DNA from: Methanobacteriota archaeon
Lineage (GTDB): Archaea; Thermoplasmatota; Poseidoniia; Poseidoniales; Poseidoniaceae
Direction: 5' to 3'
Assembly (NCBI GenBank): GCA_018701175.1
Contig: JABIWF010000144.1
Coordinates: forward strand, 1-41,998
DNA length: 41,998 nucleotides
Within the stretch, counting starts at the first letter, position 1, and each line of letters opens with the position of its first letter. Of this stretch, positions 28,079 to 37,075 are shown piece by piece. The notes under the pieces are model-generated. The model was not told the origin of the DNA. It worked only from the letters and a program-made list of their open reading frames with translations, and did not search any database. Both the position numbers and the translations under genes were made by a program.

Positions 28079-28600
28079 ATGGCAAGGACTGATTCTTTCT
28101 TCATCCGAGCAAGCGTATTGACTGACAGCACTAACTTCAATCAAAGTGCCATCGACCTTGGTGCATATGTCGATGCTTTGGGTAAATCCGTTCTACGCAT
28201 CCACAACATCTCCGTTCAATATGGCACTCCTATGGAGGTCATCGGAACACCGGCTGCTGGTAATACATCGAGTGTTGCGTTTCAATTGACTACACAGTCA
28301 CAGGCTGCTATGGTTGACCTAACAAACCGTTCAGTCGTCTCAAGTGGTAAATTGATTCTTGCAGCATCTCAAGACGATGACTTGATTCTTATCAACGACC
28401 AACTCGATGTTGGCCCACAAGATTTCACCGATGGCTACCTCATCGCGGTTGAACAAATGTATCTTGGCGTAGACCAACGAAGCACTGTTACGGCTCAAGT
28501 TTCCGTCGTTCTTGAATGCACAGTCTATGGAAGATATGTTTCCTTCATTGAAACCGCTGCGGACGATCGTAAATCTATACAACAACAAAGAGGCGTTTGA
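28079..28600 (+). CDS. Beta-rich protein of unknown function
   Basis: 173 aa, ATG preceded by a TATA-like element, immediately followed (TGAATG) by the next gene; no TM or signal peptide. Confidence 0.78.
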   Translation: MARTDSFFIRASVLTDSTNFNQSAIDLGAYVDALGKSVLRIHNISVQYGTPMEVIGTPAAGNTSSVAFQLTTQSQAAMVDLTNRSVVSSGKLILAASQDDDLILINDQLDVGPQDFTDGYLIAVEQMYLGVDQRSTVTAQVSVVLECTVYGRYVSFIETAADDRKSIQQQRGV

Positions 28601-29341
28601 ATGACAGAAATCAAAGATAATTTTGAGCACCGAATCAACCCGGCCTCGATTAATCTTACAACCTTAGAATTTCTAAAAGAATACATCGATGATAATGAGG
28701 TATCGAGCATTCTTGAATTCGGCAGTGGAGTTTCCACAGAATTTTGGTCCGAACAATTATCACAAGCTCACGTCATTTCCTACGAAAATAGTAGGAGATA
28801 TCGAAAAATTACTGCCTCTCGAGTCAACAAACTAGCGGATAATATTCACGTTCGATTTGGGCCGCTGAGAAGAATAAAACTTTTTGGACGACATTATATC
28901 TCTTACAAAACCGGCTCATACCTTAGAAAAAATGCACCGGAATCTTTCGATTTGGTATTAATTGATGGACCTCCTGGCTTTCTCTATTCTAGGGAGGCAA
29001 CACTTTTACAAGCAATCGATTACATAAGCGAAAACACTCAAATAATCCTTGATGACGCTCAAAGAGATATCGAAAAAGCGACCATAGCGCGATGGGGGGA
29101 GATGTTCGACATGCATGATTTACAATTCCATCAAATGGGAAAGAAAGAGATAGCAACATTTCGTATCTCACCAACACCTAAATTAGCAAAAATGCCAGAA
29201 TCACCCAACCACAAGTTGAGCAGTTCCATTCGTCTACTACTGACCTTCCACAGGCAGAATATCATGCATAATCTTTGGTTGTTGAAAATGCGATTGCTAA
29301 ACAAAGAACCTTTCCCAGACCAAAAAATGAATGAAGATTAA
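28601..29341 (+). CDS. Class I SAM-dependent methyltransferase-like protein
   Basis: SSILEFGSGVSTEFW (motif I-like), VISYENSRRY, FDLVLIDGPPG, TQIILDDAQR. Confidence 0.72.
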   Translation: MTEIKDNFEHRINPASINLTTLEFLKEYIDDNEVSSILEFGSGVSTEFWSEQLSQAHVISYENSRRYRKITASRVNKLADNIHVRFGPLRRIKLFGRHYISYKTGSYLRKNAPESFDLVLIDGPPGFLYSREATLLQAIDYISENTQIILDDAQRDIEKATIARWGEMFDMHDLQFHQMGKKEIATFRISPTPKLAKMPESPNHKLSSSIRLLLTFHRQNIMHNLWLLKMRLLNKEPFPDQKMNED

Positions 29342-29374
29342 ATCCTGAACCAATAGATCAACTGCTCTCTCGAC

Positions 29375-29485
29375 ATCTCTTGTCCAATCACCGTCAATGG
29401 CGGGACCCTTTCCATTCCACACATCATGCGAGATGGAAGCAATGTCCTCATCACCCCTCAAGGTGAAGATGCTGCCAACAATTAG
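29375..29485 (+). pseudogene. Remnant of S15 peptidase 3' end (duplicate of the 25900-27681 gene terminus)
   Basis: Translates to CPITVNGGTLSIPHIMRDGSNVLITPQGEDAANN* versus CPVTVNGGTLTVHQIIRDGSMTLITPQGEDAANNQ* (26/34 identical by manual count). Confidence 0.85.
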
Positions 29486-30096
29486 CCCTGAGAACTATCT
29501 CTTCTTAGTGCACGAATCATATCGATTCTGCTGACAAGTCCGACCAGTTCACCTCGTTGACTCACTAACAAGAGTTCAGAACCATCCAACAACCTCCGAG
29601 CTTCGCCAATGGAAACCTCAGCATCAATCAATGTAAAATCAACTCTCATCACTTCCTCGACCAGAGCGTTTTTCGATACGTTTTCTTTCAACAGACTCGA
29701 TTCAGATACCAAACCTATGACTGAACCGTCAGCATTCAATACGGGTAGATGGCTAATGCCGCCAGTAACCATCTTGTCGATGGAGGACTGGACCGTGTCG
29801 GTTTGAGCCAGTGTTGTAATCTCGCTGACCATAATGTCTCCAACAGTGTGCGCCTTACCTGGGCTTTCTTCCCTTTTGAGCGCACGAACCATTTTTCGTA
29901 AAGTGGAAACCCTTGGATCAACGACTTCATTCTCAACTTTCGCTATTACAGATTGCGTGAGTCCAGAGCGTTCAGCCAACATAGATTGTGTAAGGCCCAA
30001 TGACTTACGCCACTGACGCAGATAACCTCCCGTTGGGATTTCCATTATCCTGCCCTGATTGCCCGAGGACATGAGTTCACCGGTCGGCGGAGTCAA
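29482..30096 (-). CDS. HTH (XRE-type) and tandem CBS-domain transcriptional regulator
   Basis: YLRQWRKSLGLTQSMLAERSGLTQSVIAKVENEVVDPRVSTL plus two CBS motifs (SSIDKMVTGGISHLPVLNADGSVIGLVSES; LLLVSQRGELVGLVSRIDMI). The start may be internal, at MEIPTGGYL. Confidence 0.88.
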   Translation of the reverse strand: MTPPTGELMSSGNQGRIMEIPTGGYLRQWRKSLGLTQSMLAERSGLTQSVIAKVENEVVDPRVSTLRKMVRALKREESPGKAHTVGDIMVSEITTLAQTDTVQSSIDKMVTGGISHLPVLNADGSVIGLVSESSLLKENVSKNALVEEVMRVDFTLIDAEVSIGEARRLLDGSELLLVSQRGELVGLVSRIDMIRALRRDSSQG

Positions 30097-30311
30097 AACC
30101 CTCTAAATTTGGAAGAACCATCGTCTTGTTCAAATGTCTACAGAACCATAAAACCGGCGAACAGATGAATAAACCTCGACGCGCTCTATATGTATTTTAG
30201 TGTGCATTTGAGTGAAATATTGAAGCATAGAATATCATTTGACAAATAAAAAACGGAAAACATTGAGCGTATGTTTGATATACCGTCTCGGCAGGCAACG
30301 GGGTGATACCC

Positions 30312-31325
30312 ATGATGGATAAAGCAAAACTAGAGTACATTTGGCTCGACGGATATTTCCCAACTCAAAACATGCGAAGTAAGACGCTCGTGAAGAAAGA
30401 TTTCACAGGAACACTCGAAGAGTGCCCAATGTGGAACTTTGACGGCTCGTCAACCAAACAAGCAGAGGGAAACTCCTCGGACTGCCTTCTCAAACCAGTT
30501 GCTATCTATCCAGACCCACAGCGATTCAACGGTTTTTTGGTCATGTGCGAAGTTATGAATGCTGATGGCACACCCCACTCGAGCAACGGCAGAGCTACTA
30601 TTGAAGACGACGATGAAGATTTCTGGTTCGGATTTGAACAAGAATATTTCATCATGGATACAGAAACCCAACTTCCTCTTGGATTCCCAGTTGGTGGATT
30701 CCCAGGGCCTCAAGGAATGTACTACTGTTCAGTTGGTGGTAGGAATACTCACGGACGTTCTTTAGTCGAAGAACACGCTGATCTCTGCCTTGATGCTGGA
30801 ATAAACTTTGAAGGAATCAACCAAGAAGTAGCATGTGGTCAATGGGAATTCCAAATATTCGCCAAGGGCGCTAAGAAAGCTGGTGATGAACTTTGGGTTG
30901 CACGATACCTTCTCGACCGCCTTACTGAAAGCTATGGATGTTACATTGAATATCATCCAAAACCGGTCAAGGGCGACTGGAACGGCTCCGGCATGCACGC
31001 GAACTTCTCTGATGGAAAAATGCGTGATGAGGGTGGCGAAGAACTCTTCACCAAGATTTGTGAAGAATTTGGCAAGAACATCAAGAAGCACATGGACGTC
31101 TATGGTGAATACAACGACCAACGTCTTACAGGCCTTCATGAGACTCAATCGATTGATCAATTCTCATTCGGCGTTTCAGACCGCGGGGCATCAATCCGAA
31201 TCCCAGTAACCGTCCCCGAAGACGGCTGGGTGGGACGCCTTGAAGATCGCCGACCAGCATCGAACGGTGACCCATACAAGATTGGTGCAGTGATAATTTC
31301 GACCACGAAAGCATCTTACAACTGA
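30312..31325 (+). CDS. Type II (eukaryote-type) glutamine synthetase
   Basis: PMWNFDGSSTKQAEGNSSD, WFGFEQEYF, GPQGMYYCSVGG, NGSGMHANFS, HETQSIDQFSFGVSDRGASIRIP. Start at ATG 30312 or 30315 preferred to GTG 30303. Confidence 0.93.
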   Translation: MMDKAKLEYIWLDGYFPTQNMRSKTLVKKDFTGTLEECPMWNFDGSSTKQAEGNSSDCLLKPVAIYPDPQRFNGFLVMCEVMNADGTPHSSNGRATIEDDDEDFWFGFEQEYFIMDTETQLPLGFPVGGFPGPQGMYYCSVGGRNTHGRSLVEEHADLCLDAGINFEGINQEVACGQWEFQIFAKGAKKAGDELWVARYLLDRLTESYGCYIEYHPKPVKGDWNGSGMHANFSDGKMRDEGGEELFTKICEEFGKNIKKHMDVYGEYNDQRLTGLHETQSIDQFSFGVSDRGASIRIPVTVPEDGWVGRLEDRRPASNGDPYKIGAVIISTTKASYN

Positions 31326-31600
31326 GACTCGGCTTCGCTTTTGCGAACTCGGTAGACGCCGATAATGACGGCGCCAATAACAGTAAGCGTCATGATGTTT
31401 GCAGCAATCATGGCAAACGAGTCCACCAATATGCCGTAGAGCAGCCATAGTCCGAGTGCGAAGGAAACAACGGCAAAGGTAGCCAATGAAATCCCATCGT
31501 GCCGTTTGTGTACCCAAACTTGGATTATTTGCGGAATCCACGCGATGATTCCAATGACTCCAGCCAGAAGCCCTATCGCCTCAATCCATGCTTCCGCCAT
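31316..31600 (-). CDS. SemiSWEET/PQ-loop family small membrane protein
   Basis: MAEAWIEAIGLLAGVIGIIAWIPQIIQVWVHKRHDGISLATFAV: PQ-loop with three TM helices. Start set to 31600, which removes overlap with the upstream gene. Confidence 0.8.
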   Translation of the reverse strand: MAEAWIEAIGLLAGVIGIIAWIPQIIQVWVHKRHDGISLATFAVVSFALGLWLLYGILVDSFAMIAANIMTLTVIGAVIIGVYRVRKSEAESQL

Positions 31601-31644
31601 GTTCTTTGCCGATAAAGCAACCCTCATCAAACCTCGTGACGAAG

Positions 31645-32568
31645 TCAGATGTTCTTCGCCCATGAAGCGGGTGGTTTTGATACATTGATGTGAGTTATGT
31701 TTGCCCAATCCACTTTGCGTGGAGATTTCTCCCCCACAACATGCATTTCGAGTTTCAAATCATAGGGGATTTTTGCGACGATGTTCTTGCCACCTGTCTT
31801 CAGTGTAACTTCACTCGGGTTGTTTGAAAAGAGAGAAAATAACGACCGCTGATGCGTCGCAGTCGCTTCTACTTTCTCTTTACGGGTTGCAAACCATGAG
31901 CGCAATTGCTCACTCAGGCCCAACGCATACACATCTCCCTTGAGCATGAGGCCGCCATGCAAGTGGACTTCATCCCAAGTGTTGAATCCCTCGAGCGTCT
32001 CGACCAAGTCTGGATTCATATCTCCCGGTGCGGTCGTTTCCAAAATCTTGATGAAACCCGCTTCATCGACCATTTTTGCTGCTAAATCGTCCGGGATTTC
32101 AGGCCAGTCGAGCCGTTGGTGCGTCATTGCAACGATGACATCAACATCCAACGGATCTTCGGTATGCGATGCTGCAGGGGGTTCCAGCCGTTTGTCGTGA
32201 AGGGCGGTGAGAATTCTTGCTTTACGAGCGATTCGGTCTGCTACTCCGTCGTGGTTGTGCTGCGTACCGTTGTTTCTGTTCTGAACAAAATGATGCTCAT
32301 CAGTGATGACAAATGAGCCGGCCCAGTGCTTTTGTTCGACCACCAGCATTGTATTCCCTCCGATAACAACCATGTCAATTTCTCGACGGCCACCATCGGG
32401 GTCCGGAATCCGTACAGATTCGTAGATTTTCCATCCGTTATCTCGCCCGGCTGCTCTTGAGAGTTTACACAATCGCATTTCTGCCAATTCACCTGCACGG
32501 TGTATGTCATCCGGTGGATGCTTCAAGCGGCGAGAACGCCACCAATTCCATCGGACTTTAAACGACAT
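31645..32568 (-). CDS. NERD (nuclease-related) domain protein
   Basis: GELAEMRLCKLS...REIDMVVIGGNTMLVVEQKHWAGSF matches the NERD core (E...ID...V.E.K.W). Confidence 0.8.
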   Translation of the reverse strand: MSFKVRWNWWRSRRLKHPPDDIHRAGELAEMRLCKLSRAAGRDNGWKIYESVRIPDPDGGRREIDMVVIGGNTMLVVEQKHWAGSFVITDEHHFVQNRNNGTQHNHDGVADRIARKARILTALHDKRLEPPAASHTEDPLDVDVIVAMTHQRLDWPEIPDDLAAKMVDEAGFIKILETTAPGDMNPDLVETLEGFNTWDEVHLHGGLMLKGDVYALGLSEQLRSWFATRKEKVEATATHQRSLFSLFSNNPSEVTLKTGGKNIVAKIPYDLKLEMHVVGEKSPRKVDWANITHINVSKPPASWAKNI

Positions 32569-32576
32569 AAATCACA

Positions 32577-33365
32577 TCACCGTAACAGTTCGTCTACGCT
32601 CTTGACGATAACAGTTGGCTGCTGTTCAGCCCCTTCCTCAAGCTCGTTGACATCGTCCATGGTCGCTTCTCCAGATAGAACCAAGACGCCTACACAACCT
32701 GCTCGGGTCGCCATAGCGAGGTCAGTATACAGCCGATCGCCAACCATGGCACATCGAGCCGGGTCGAGGCCCAGGGCTTCGATTTTATGTAGAATCATGC
32801 CAGCGTTCGGCTTTCCTGAGATGTGTTCTGGGTCAACACCGGTCGTTACTTTGAGCATTGCTAAGTAGGCACCAACGTCAGGCAATCCCCCGTCAGGAGA
32901 TGGACATACCATGTCTGGATGGCTTGCAACCAACGGTACGCCAGCGTGCATGAATATGCTGGCTTGAGATATTTTGTTATAGGAAATTTCAGTATCGTAG
33001 CCGAGAACAACGTATTGCGGCTCTTCGCTTTCCGTTTCAATTCCTTTTTCTTCGAGCATTTCCCTCATGCCTTCGGTTCCAATCAACCATGTTTTGGTGA
33101 TGTTGTTGGCGCTAAGCCATGACAGTAAGTCGTGCGTTGAAAGCAGCACATCCTCTTCTTCTGCAGGTATTCCAAACGCCTGTAATTTTCTCACATATTG
33201 CTTAACTGAACGGCTTGAATTATTGGAAAGAAAGTATCGCTTCACACCCTTTTCATCGCAGCGAGCGAGGAAGTCAAGTGCCCCTTCAATGAGTTCACCG
33301 CCCAAATAAATCGTTCCGTCTAAGTCAAGAAATACAGCGTCAATTTCTTTGAGTTGCGCATCCAT
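32577..33365 (-). CDS. HAD-superfamily (NagD-like) phosphatase
   Basis: AVFLDLDGTIYLGGELIEGA, FLSNNSSRS, GKPNAGMILHKIEALGLDPARCAMVGDRLYTDLAMATRAG. Confidence 0.93.
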   Translation of the reverse strand: MDAQLKEIDAVFLDLDGTIYLGGELIEGALDFLARCDEKGVKRYFLSNNSSRSVKQYVRKLQAFGIPAEEEDVLLSTHDLLSWLSANNITKTWLIGTEGMREMLEEKGIETESEEPQYVVLGYDTEISYNKISQASIFMHAGVPLVASHPDMVCPSPDGGLPDVGAYLAMLKVTTGVDPEHISGKPNAGMILHKIEALGLDPARCAMVGDRLYTDLAMATRAGCVGVLVLSGEATMDDVNELEEGAEQQPTVIVKSVDELLR

Positions 33366-33373
33366 TTAATCAC

Positions 33374-34771
33374 CTAGAAGAGCAATGTTTTCATCATGAA
33401 CCAAGGAGAATGAAGGTTTTCTTGCGCCTCTTTACTTGCAATCATTTCCGTCATCATTTCTTGAAGAGCGGGCTTCTTTTCCGCCTTACCAACAAACCAG
33501 TTGAGTAGCCATGAACGGCGACTTAATTTTTGCATTCGGAAAGAATTCTTCAATTCTGGGCCGAGTACCTTCCAAACTTCATCTTGATATTCCATAAACG
33601 GTAATTTTTCTTGGATATGGCGAGCAGCCATTTCTCCTGTGACCAGTGCGTTCCCGACCCCTTCTCCCGAGAACGGGTCAACTAAGGATGCAGCATCTCC
33701 GACCAATCGAATTCCGTTCATACTGGAACGGCGAGGCTGACGGTCCGCCTTCTTGCGCGGAGAGCCAAACGGTAATTGCCACCCTTTTGCAGAACCAGGT
33801 ACCATTTCAGCGTCTGCAAATCGGTCTTTGAACATGGGATGGTTAGCAATAACATCTGCTTGAAGAGCTTTGAGTTTCTTCTTCTGCTTATCCATCAACC
33901 CCATCACCATGCCGATTCCGACGTTGACTACATTTTCTGAAACGGGGAACAGCCAGAAATAACCAGGAATTACGGTATCAACAAAGTGGATTTCAATATC
34001 TCCAGAACTTTCTCCGCAACCCTTGACGTTTCTCCAATATTCACGGTATCCACCACAGTAGTGGTCTCTGTCAACCATTTCTTCACCGTACGACGATTCG
34101 ACTACAGAGCGTGCGACAGGGCATCTGTACCCACCGGCACCGACCAGCTCACGAGAGTGGAACGTTCGTTCTTCGCCTCCTCGGCCACCTATACGGACAA
34201 CAAGTCCCGAGGCATGCCGTGCATCTCCACTGCCTTCGCCAGGATCTTCGCCGCCATTTCCATTATCGAACAAGACGGAGCGAACTTCTCCACCTTGGAT
34301 AACCGAACCACCAGCATCTCGAACGAGCTTTTGGCAGCGGTTGAATAAGAGCGAATCGAACTGGGCTCGAGGCAATGCATACCCTGCTTCTAAACGCTGC
34401 ACGTCTTCTTCAGGCAAGGGGACTCGAACCGAATTTCCTTTTGGGGAGGAGAACATAATTCCTGTTACGCGAAAGTGAGGTGTCGACTCTAAATCTGCCT
34501 TCACTCCAAGTTCTTGAACGTGAGAGAGGGATTTTCCTCCAACAGCATCTCCACAAATCTTGTCTCGTGGCCAGACTTCTTTCTCGATGAGCAGAACTTT
34601 AGCGCCGGATTTAGCAAGATATCCGGCTGCAGACGAACCACCAGGTCCGCCGCCGACGACAATTGCATCGAATACATCGCCACTTTCTGGCATCTGTCCA
34701 GTCTCAATTGGTTGCTCCCACGAGCGCACATCTTGCACACCTTTCGCCGTCATGGTGTTCACACACCGCAT
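33374..34771 (-). CDS. Geranylgeranyl reductase family FAD-dependent oxidoreductase
   Basis: IVVGGGPGGSSAAGYLAKSGAKVLLIEKEVWPRDKICGDAVGG; VGDAASLVDPFSGEGVGNALVTGEMAA. Confidence 0.92.
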   Translation of the reverse strand: MRCVNTMTAKGVQDVRSWEQPIETGQMPESGDVFDAIVVGGGPGGSSAAGYLAKSGAKVLLIEKEVWPRDKICGDAVGGKSLSHVQELGVKADLESTPHFRVTGIMFSSPKGNSVRVPLPEEDVQRLEAGYALPRAQFDSLLFNRCQKLVRDAGGSVIQGGEVRSVLFDNGNGGEDPGEGSGDARHASGLVVRIGGRGGEERTFHSRELVGAGGYRCPVARSVVESSYGEEMVDRDHYCGGYREYWRNVKGCGESSGDIEIHFVDTVIPGYFWLFPVSENVVNVGIGMVMGLMDKQKKKLKALQADVIANHPMFKDRFADAEMVPGSAKGWQLPFGSPRKKADRQPRRSSMNGIRLVGDAASLVDPFSGEGVGNALVTGEMAARHIQEKLPFMEYQDEVWKVLGPELKNSFRMQKLSRRSWLLNWFVGKAEKKPALQEMMTEMIASKEAQENLHSPWFMMKTLLF

Positions 34772-34857
34772 TCACCCCTTGAGTCTTAGCGTTCAAGCGG
34801 TTGTAAACCATCCATCTCTACCGTTATACTCATTCGGCGGAACTTCTGCCATTAGAT

Positions 34858-35832
34858 ATGGGGGAACAGGTTTCGATTGCGCCAACAGCGTTCGATGCCA
34901 AAGCCCTGCCTCCGTCTGAGCGTAGAAAGGCATTGTTGGCACTCCTCGTCGTGACTTCTGTGTGGGGGGCCACATTCATTTGGATGAAACAAGCCCTCAA
35001 CACACTTGAGCCTGAAATACAATCACAAGGTCGTTTTCAGATCATTGCACTTTTGGTTGCAGCACGGTTCATCATCGCTGCAATTGTCATGTTTTTGTCC
35101 TTCTCCAAAGCAAGAGCCGCTTTGCGTGAATCTGAACAATGGAAAGGAGGTCTACTCCTTGGCAGCATAATGCTGGTTGGTTTTGTGACACAAATGATTG
35201 GTCTCGACGATATTTCTCCTTCAGTATCAGCTTTCTTGACATCTCTCTACGTCGTTTTTACGGCCCTCATTACAATACTGTTCTCAAAGTCGAAACCAAC
35301 CAAGATCCTCCTTTTTGGAGTTCTCCTGACCACTTTTGGAGCCGGGTTCATCCAAGGACCACCCCATCTTACATGGGGGGTCGGCGAAATTCTCACCGTT
35401 GTATGTGCCGTGTTTTTCGCTCTCCATATTATTTACACGCAAAAGGTCACTCAACAAATTGACCCAATAGGAGTCACGCTCACATCATTCGTCGTTATTG
35501 CTGCAGGATCAGTCCTCCTTCTGTTCGCTTTTGGAGGCGGTAGGACCGCTGAACAATGGGGTTTGATTTTCCAAGATGGGGTCTTTTTGCAAGTCCTATG
35601 TTTAGGGGTTGGCGGCTCATTCTTTTGCCTCCTTTTACTCAACCTCTATCAGCGATACTTGAATCCAATTCAAGCAGCCATCATTTACGCGCTTGAGCCG
35701 GTTTGGGCTACAATTTACGGCCTAAGTTTGGGTTTAGACCAATGGACTGGATGGATTCTTGTCGGTGGTGGAGCATTGTTCATGGGCAATATCATTGTTG
35801 AACTTTTCACGGCTGCCCATGAGGAAGAGTAA
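34858..35832 (+). CDS. EamA/DMT-family transporter
   Basis: Ten hydrophobic segments; LLVVTSVWGATFIWMKQAL N-terminus; ALEPVWATIYG in the second half. Confidence 0.9.
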   Translation: MGEQVSIAPTAFDAKALPPSERRKALLALLVVTSVWGATFIWMKQALNTLEPEIQSQGRFQIIALLVAARFIIAAIVMFLSFSKARAALRESEQWKGGLLLGSIMLVGFVTQMIGLDDISPSVSAFLTSLYVVFTALITILFSKSKPTKILLFGVLLTTFGAGFIQGPPHLTWGVGEILTVVCAVFFALHIIYTQKVTQQIDPIGVTLTSFVVIAAGSVLLLFAFGGGRTAEQWGLIFQDGVFLQVLCLGVGGSFFCLLLLNLYQRYLNPIQAAIIYALEPVWATIYGLSLGLDQWTGWILVGGGALFMGNIIVELFTAAHEEE

Positions 35833-37053
35833 ATGGCAGTCAACACTTCGCAAACTTTGAGGGGTACTATGGCGGCCGGCAAAAAAGACAATCTTAGTGG
35901 ATTCGGAAGTAAGGCAGTTCACAGCGGAACGAACCACATTGGTGATGCAGTTAACACTCCAATTTTTCAATCATCTACATACAAATTAACGGATGAGCGC
36001 TATGCTGGATGGGCAGCAGGCGCACAACACACTCTTCTTTATGGCCGCCTTTCCAGCGTTAATTCTGATGCAGTAGCACAGAAGCTAATCGCCTTAGAAG
36101 ATGGCGAAGACGCAGAAGTTTTTGCTTCAGGCATGGCAGCGATTTCAACAACGCTACTTGCATTTCTTTCCGCTGGCGACCACATTGTTGCATCTCCGGA
36201 TGTTTACGGTGGTACATACGGCCTCTTAACCGAAGAACTCCCTCGTTTTGGTATCGAAGTCACGATGGCAGACATGCGTGATCCTGCGTCCTACGAGGCT
36301 GCAATTCAACCGAACACCAAAATTATCTATATTGAAACTCTTACAAATCCAGTTCTCAAAGTGTGTGATATCCCGGCGATGGTCGATATTGCACAGCGAC
36401 ACAATATCATGTGCATAATTGACAATACTTTCGCATCCCCTTGGGCGTGCCAACCACTCTCGATGGGCGTAGATTTAGTCATCCATTCAACTACGAAATA
36501 TCTTGGTGGGCATTCAGATATCATCGGTGGCGCTGTTGTCGGCGGTAAAGATCACATCTCGCAAATTTTTGCTCGTAAAATCCATTTTGGCGGAAGTCCA
36601 GATCCACACAATTGTTACTTGCTTGAGCGAGGAATGCGAACCCTCCATGTTCGTATGCCACTGCTGAGTGCGAACGCTATGGAAATTTCCAAGCGCCTTG
36701 AAGCACATCCTTTGATTGAGAAAGTGAACTATCCGGGTCTTGAATCTCATGATGATTATGAAGTCGCTCAGCGCGTTATGCCTCGTGGCTCGGGAATGGT
36801 TGCCTTCGTCGTTAAAGGCGGAGATGCTGCTGCATTGAAGTTCATGCGTGGACTTGACATCATCTATGAGGCTACGAGCCTTGGTGGCGTTGAATCACTC
36901 ATCGAATGTCCTTTCAATTCCAGTCACATGATGATACCTGAAGAGGTACGTCACGCTGCAGGACTCGTGCCAGGCTTCGTTCGTATGAGCATCGGTATCG
37001 AAGATCTCGAAGACCTCTGGAACGATATCACTACCGCTCTTTCGACCCTTTGA
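35833..37053 (+). CDS. Cys/Met metabolism PLP-dependent enzyme (cystathionine gamma-synthase/lyase family)
   Basis: SKAVHSGTNHIGDAVNTPIFQSSTY, FASGMAAISTTLLA, VDLVIHSTTKYLGGHSDIIGG (PLP Lys), RMSIGIEDLEDL. The start may be at ATG 35869. Confidence 0.94.
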   Translation: MAVNTSQTLRGTMAAGKKDNLSGFGSKAVHSGTNHIGDAVNTPIFQSSTYKLTDERYAGWAAGAQHTLLYGRLSSVNSDAVAQKLIALEDGEDAEVFASGMAAISTTLLAFLSAGDHIVASPDVYGGTYGLLTEELPRFGIEVTMADMRDPASYEAAIQPNTKIIYIETLTNPVLKVCDIPAMVDIAQRHNIMCIIDNTFASPWACQPLSMGVDLVIHSTTKYLGGHSDIIGGAVVGGKDHISQIFARKIHFGGSPDPHNCYLLERGMRTLHVRMPLLSANAMEISKRLEAHPLIEKVNYPGLESHDDYEVAQRVMPRGSGMVAFVVKGGDAAALKFMRGLDIIYEATSLGGVESLIECPFNSSHMMIPEEVRHAAGLVPGFVRMSIGIEDLEDLWNDITTALSTL

Positions 37054-37075
37054 AGCGATTTACGGCGGTATTGCA

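Noticed and set aside
30097-30300. Intergenic region screened for a tRNA or small RNA
   Set aside because: No cloverleaf or T-loop (GGTTCRANNCC) recognised; AT-rich promoter-like sequence only.
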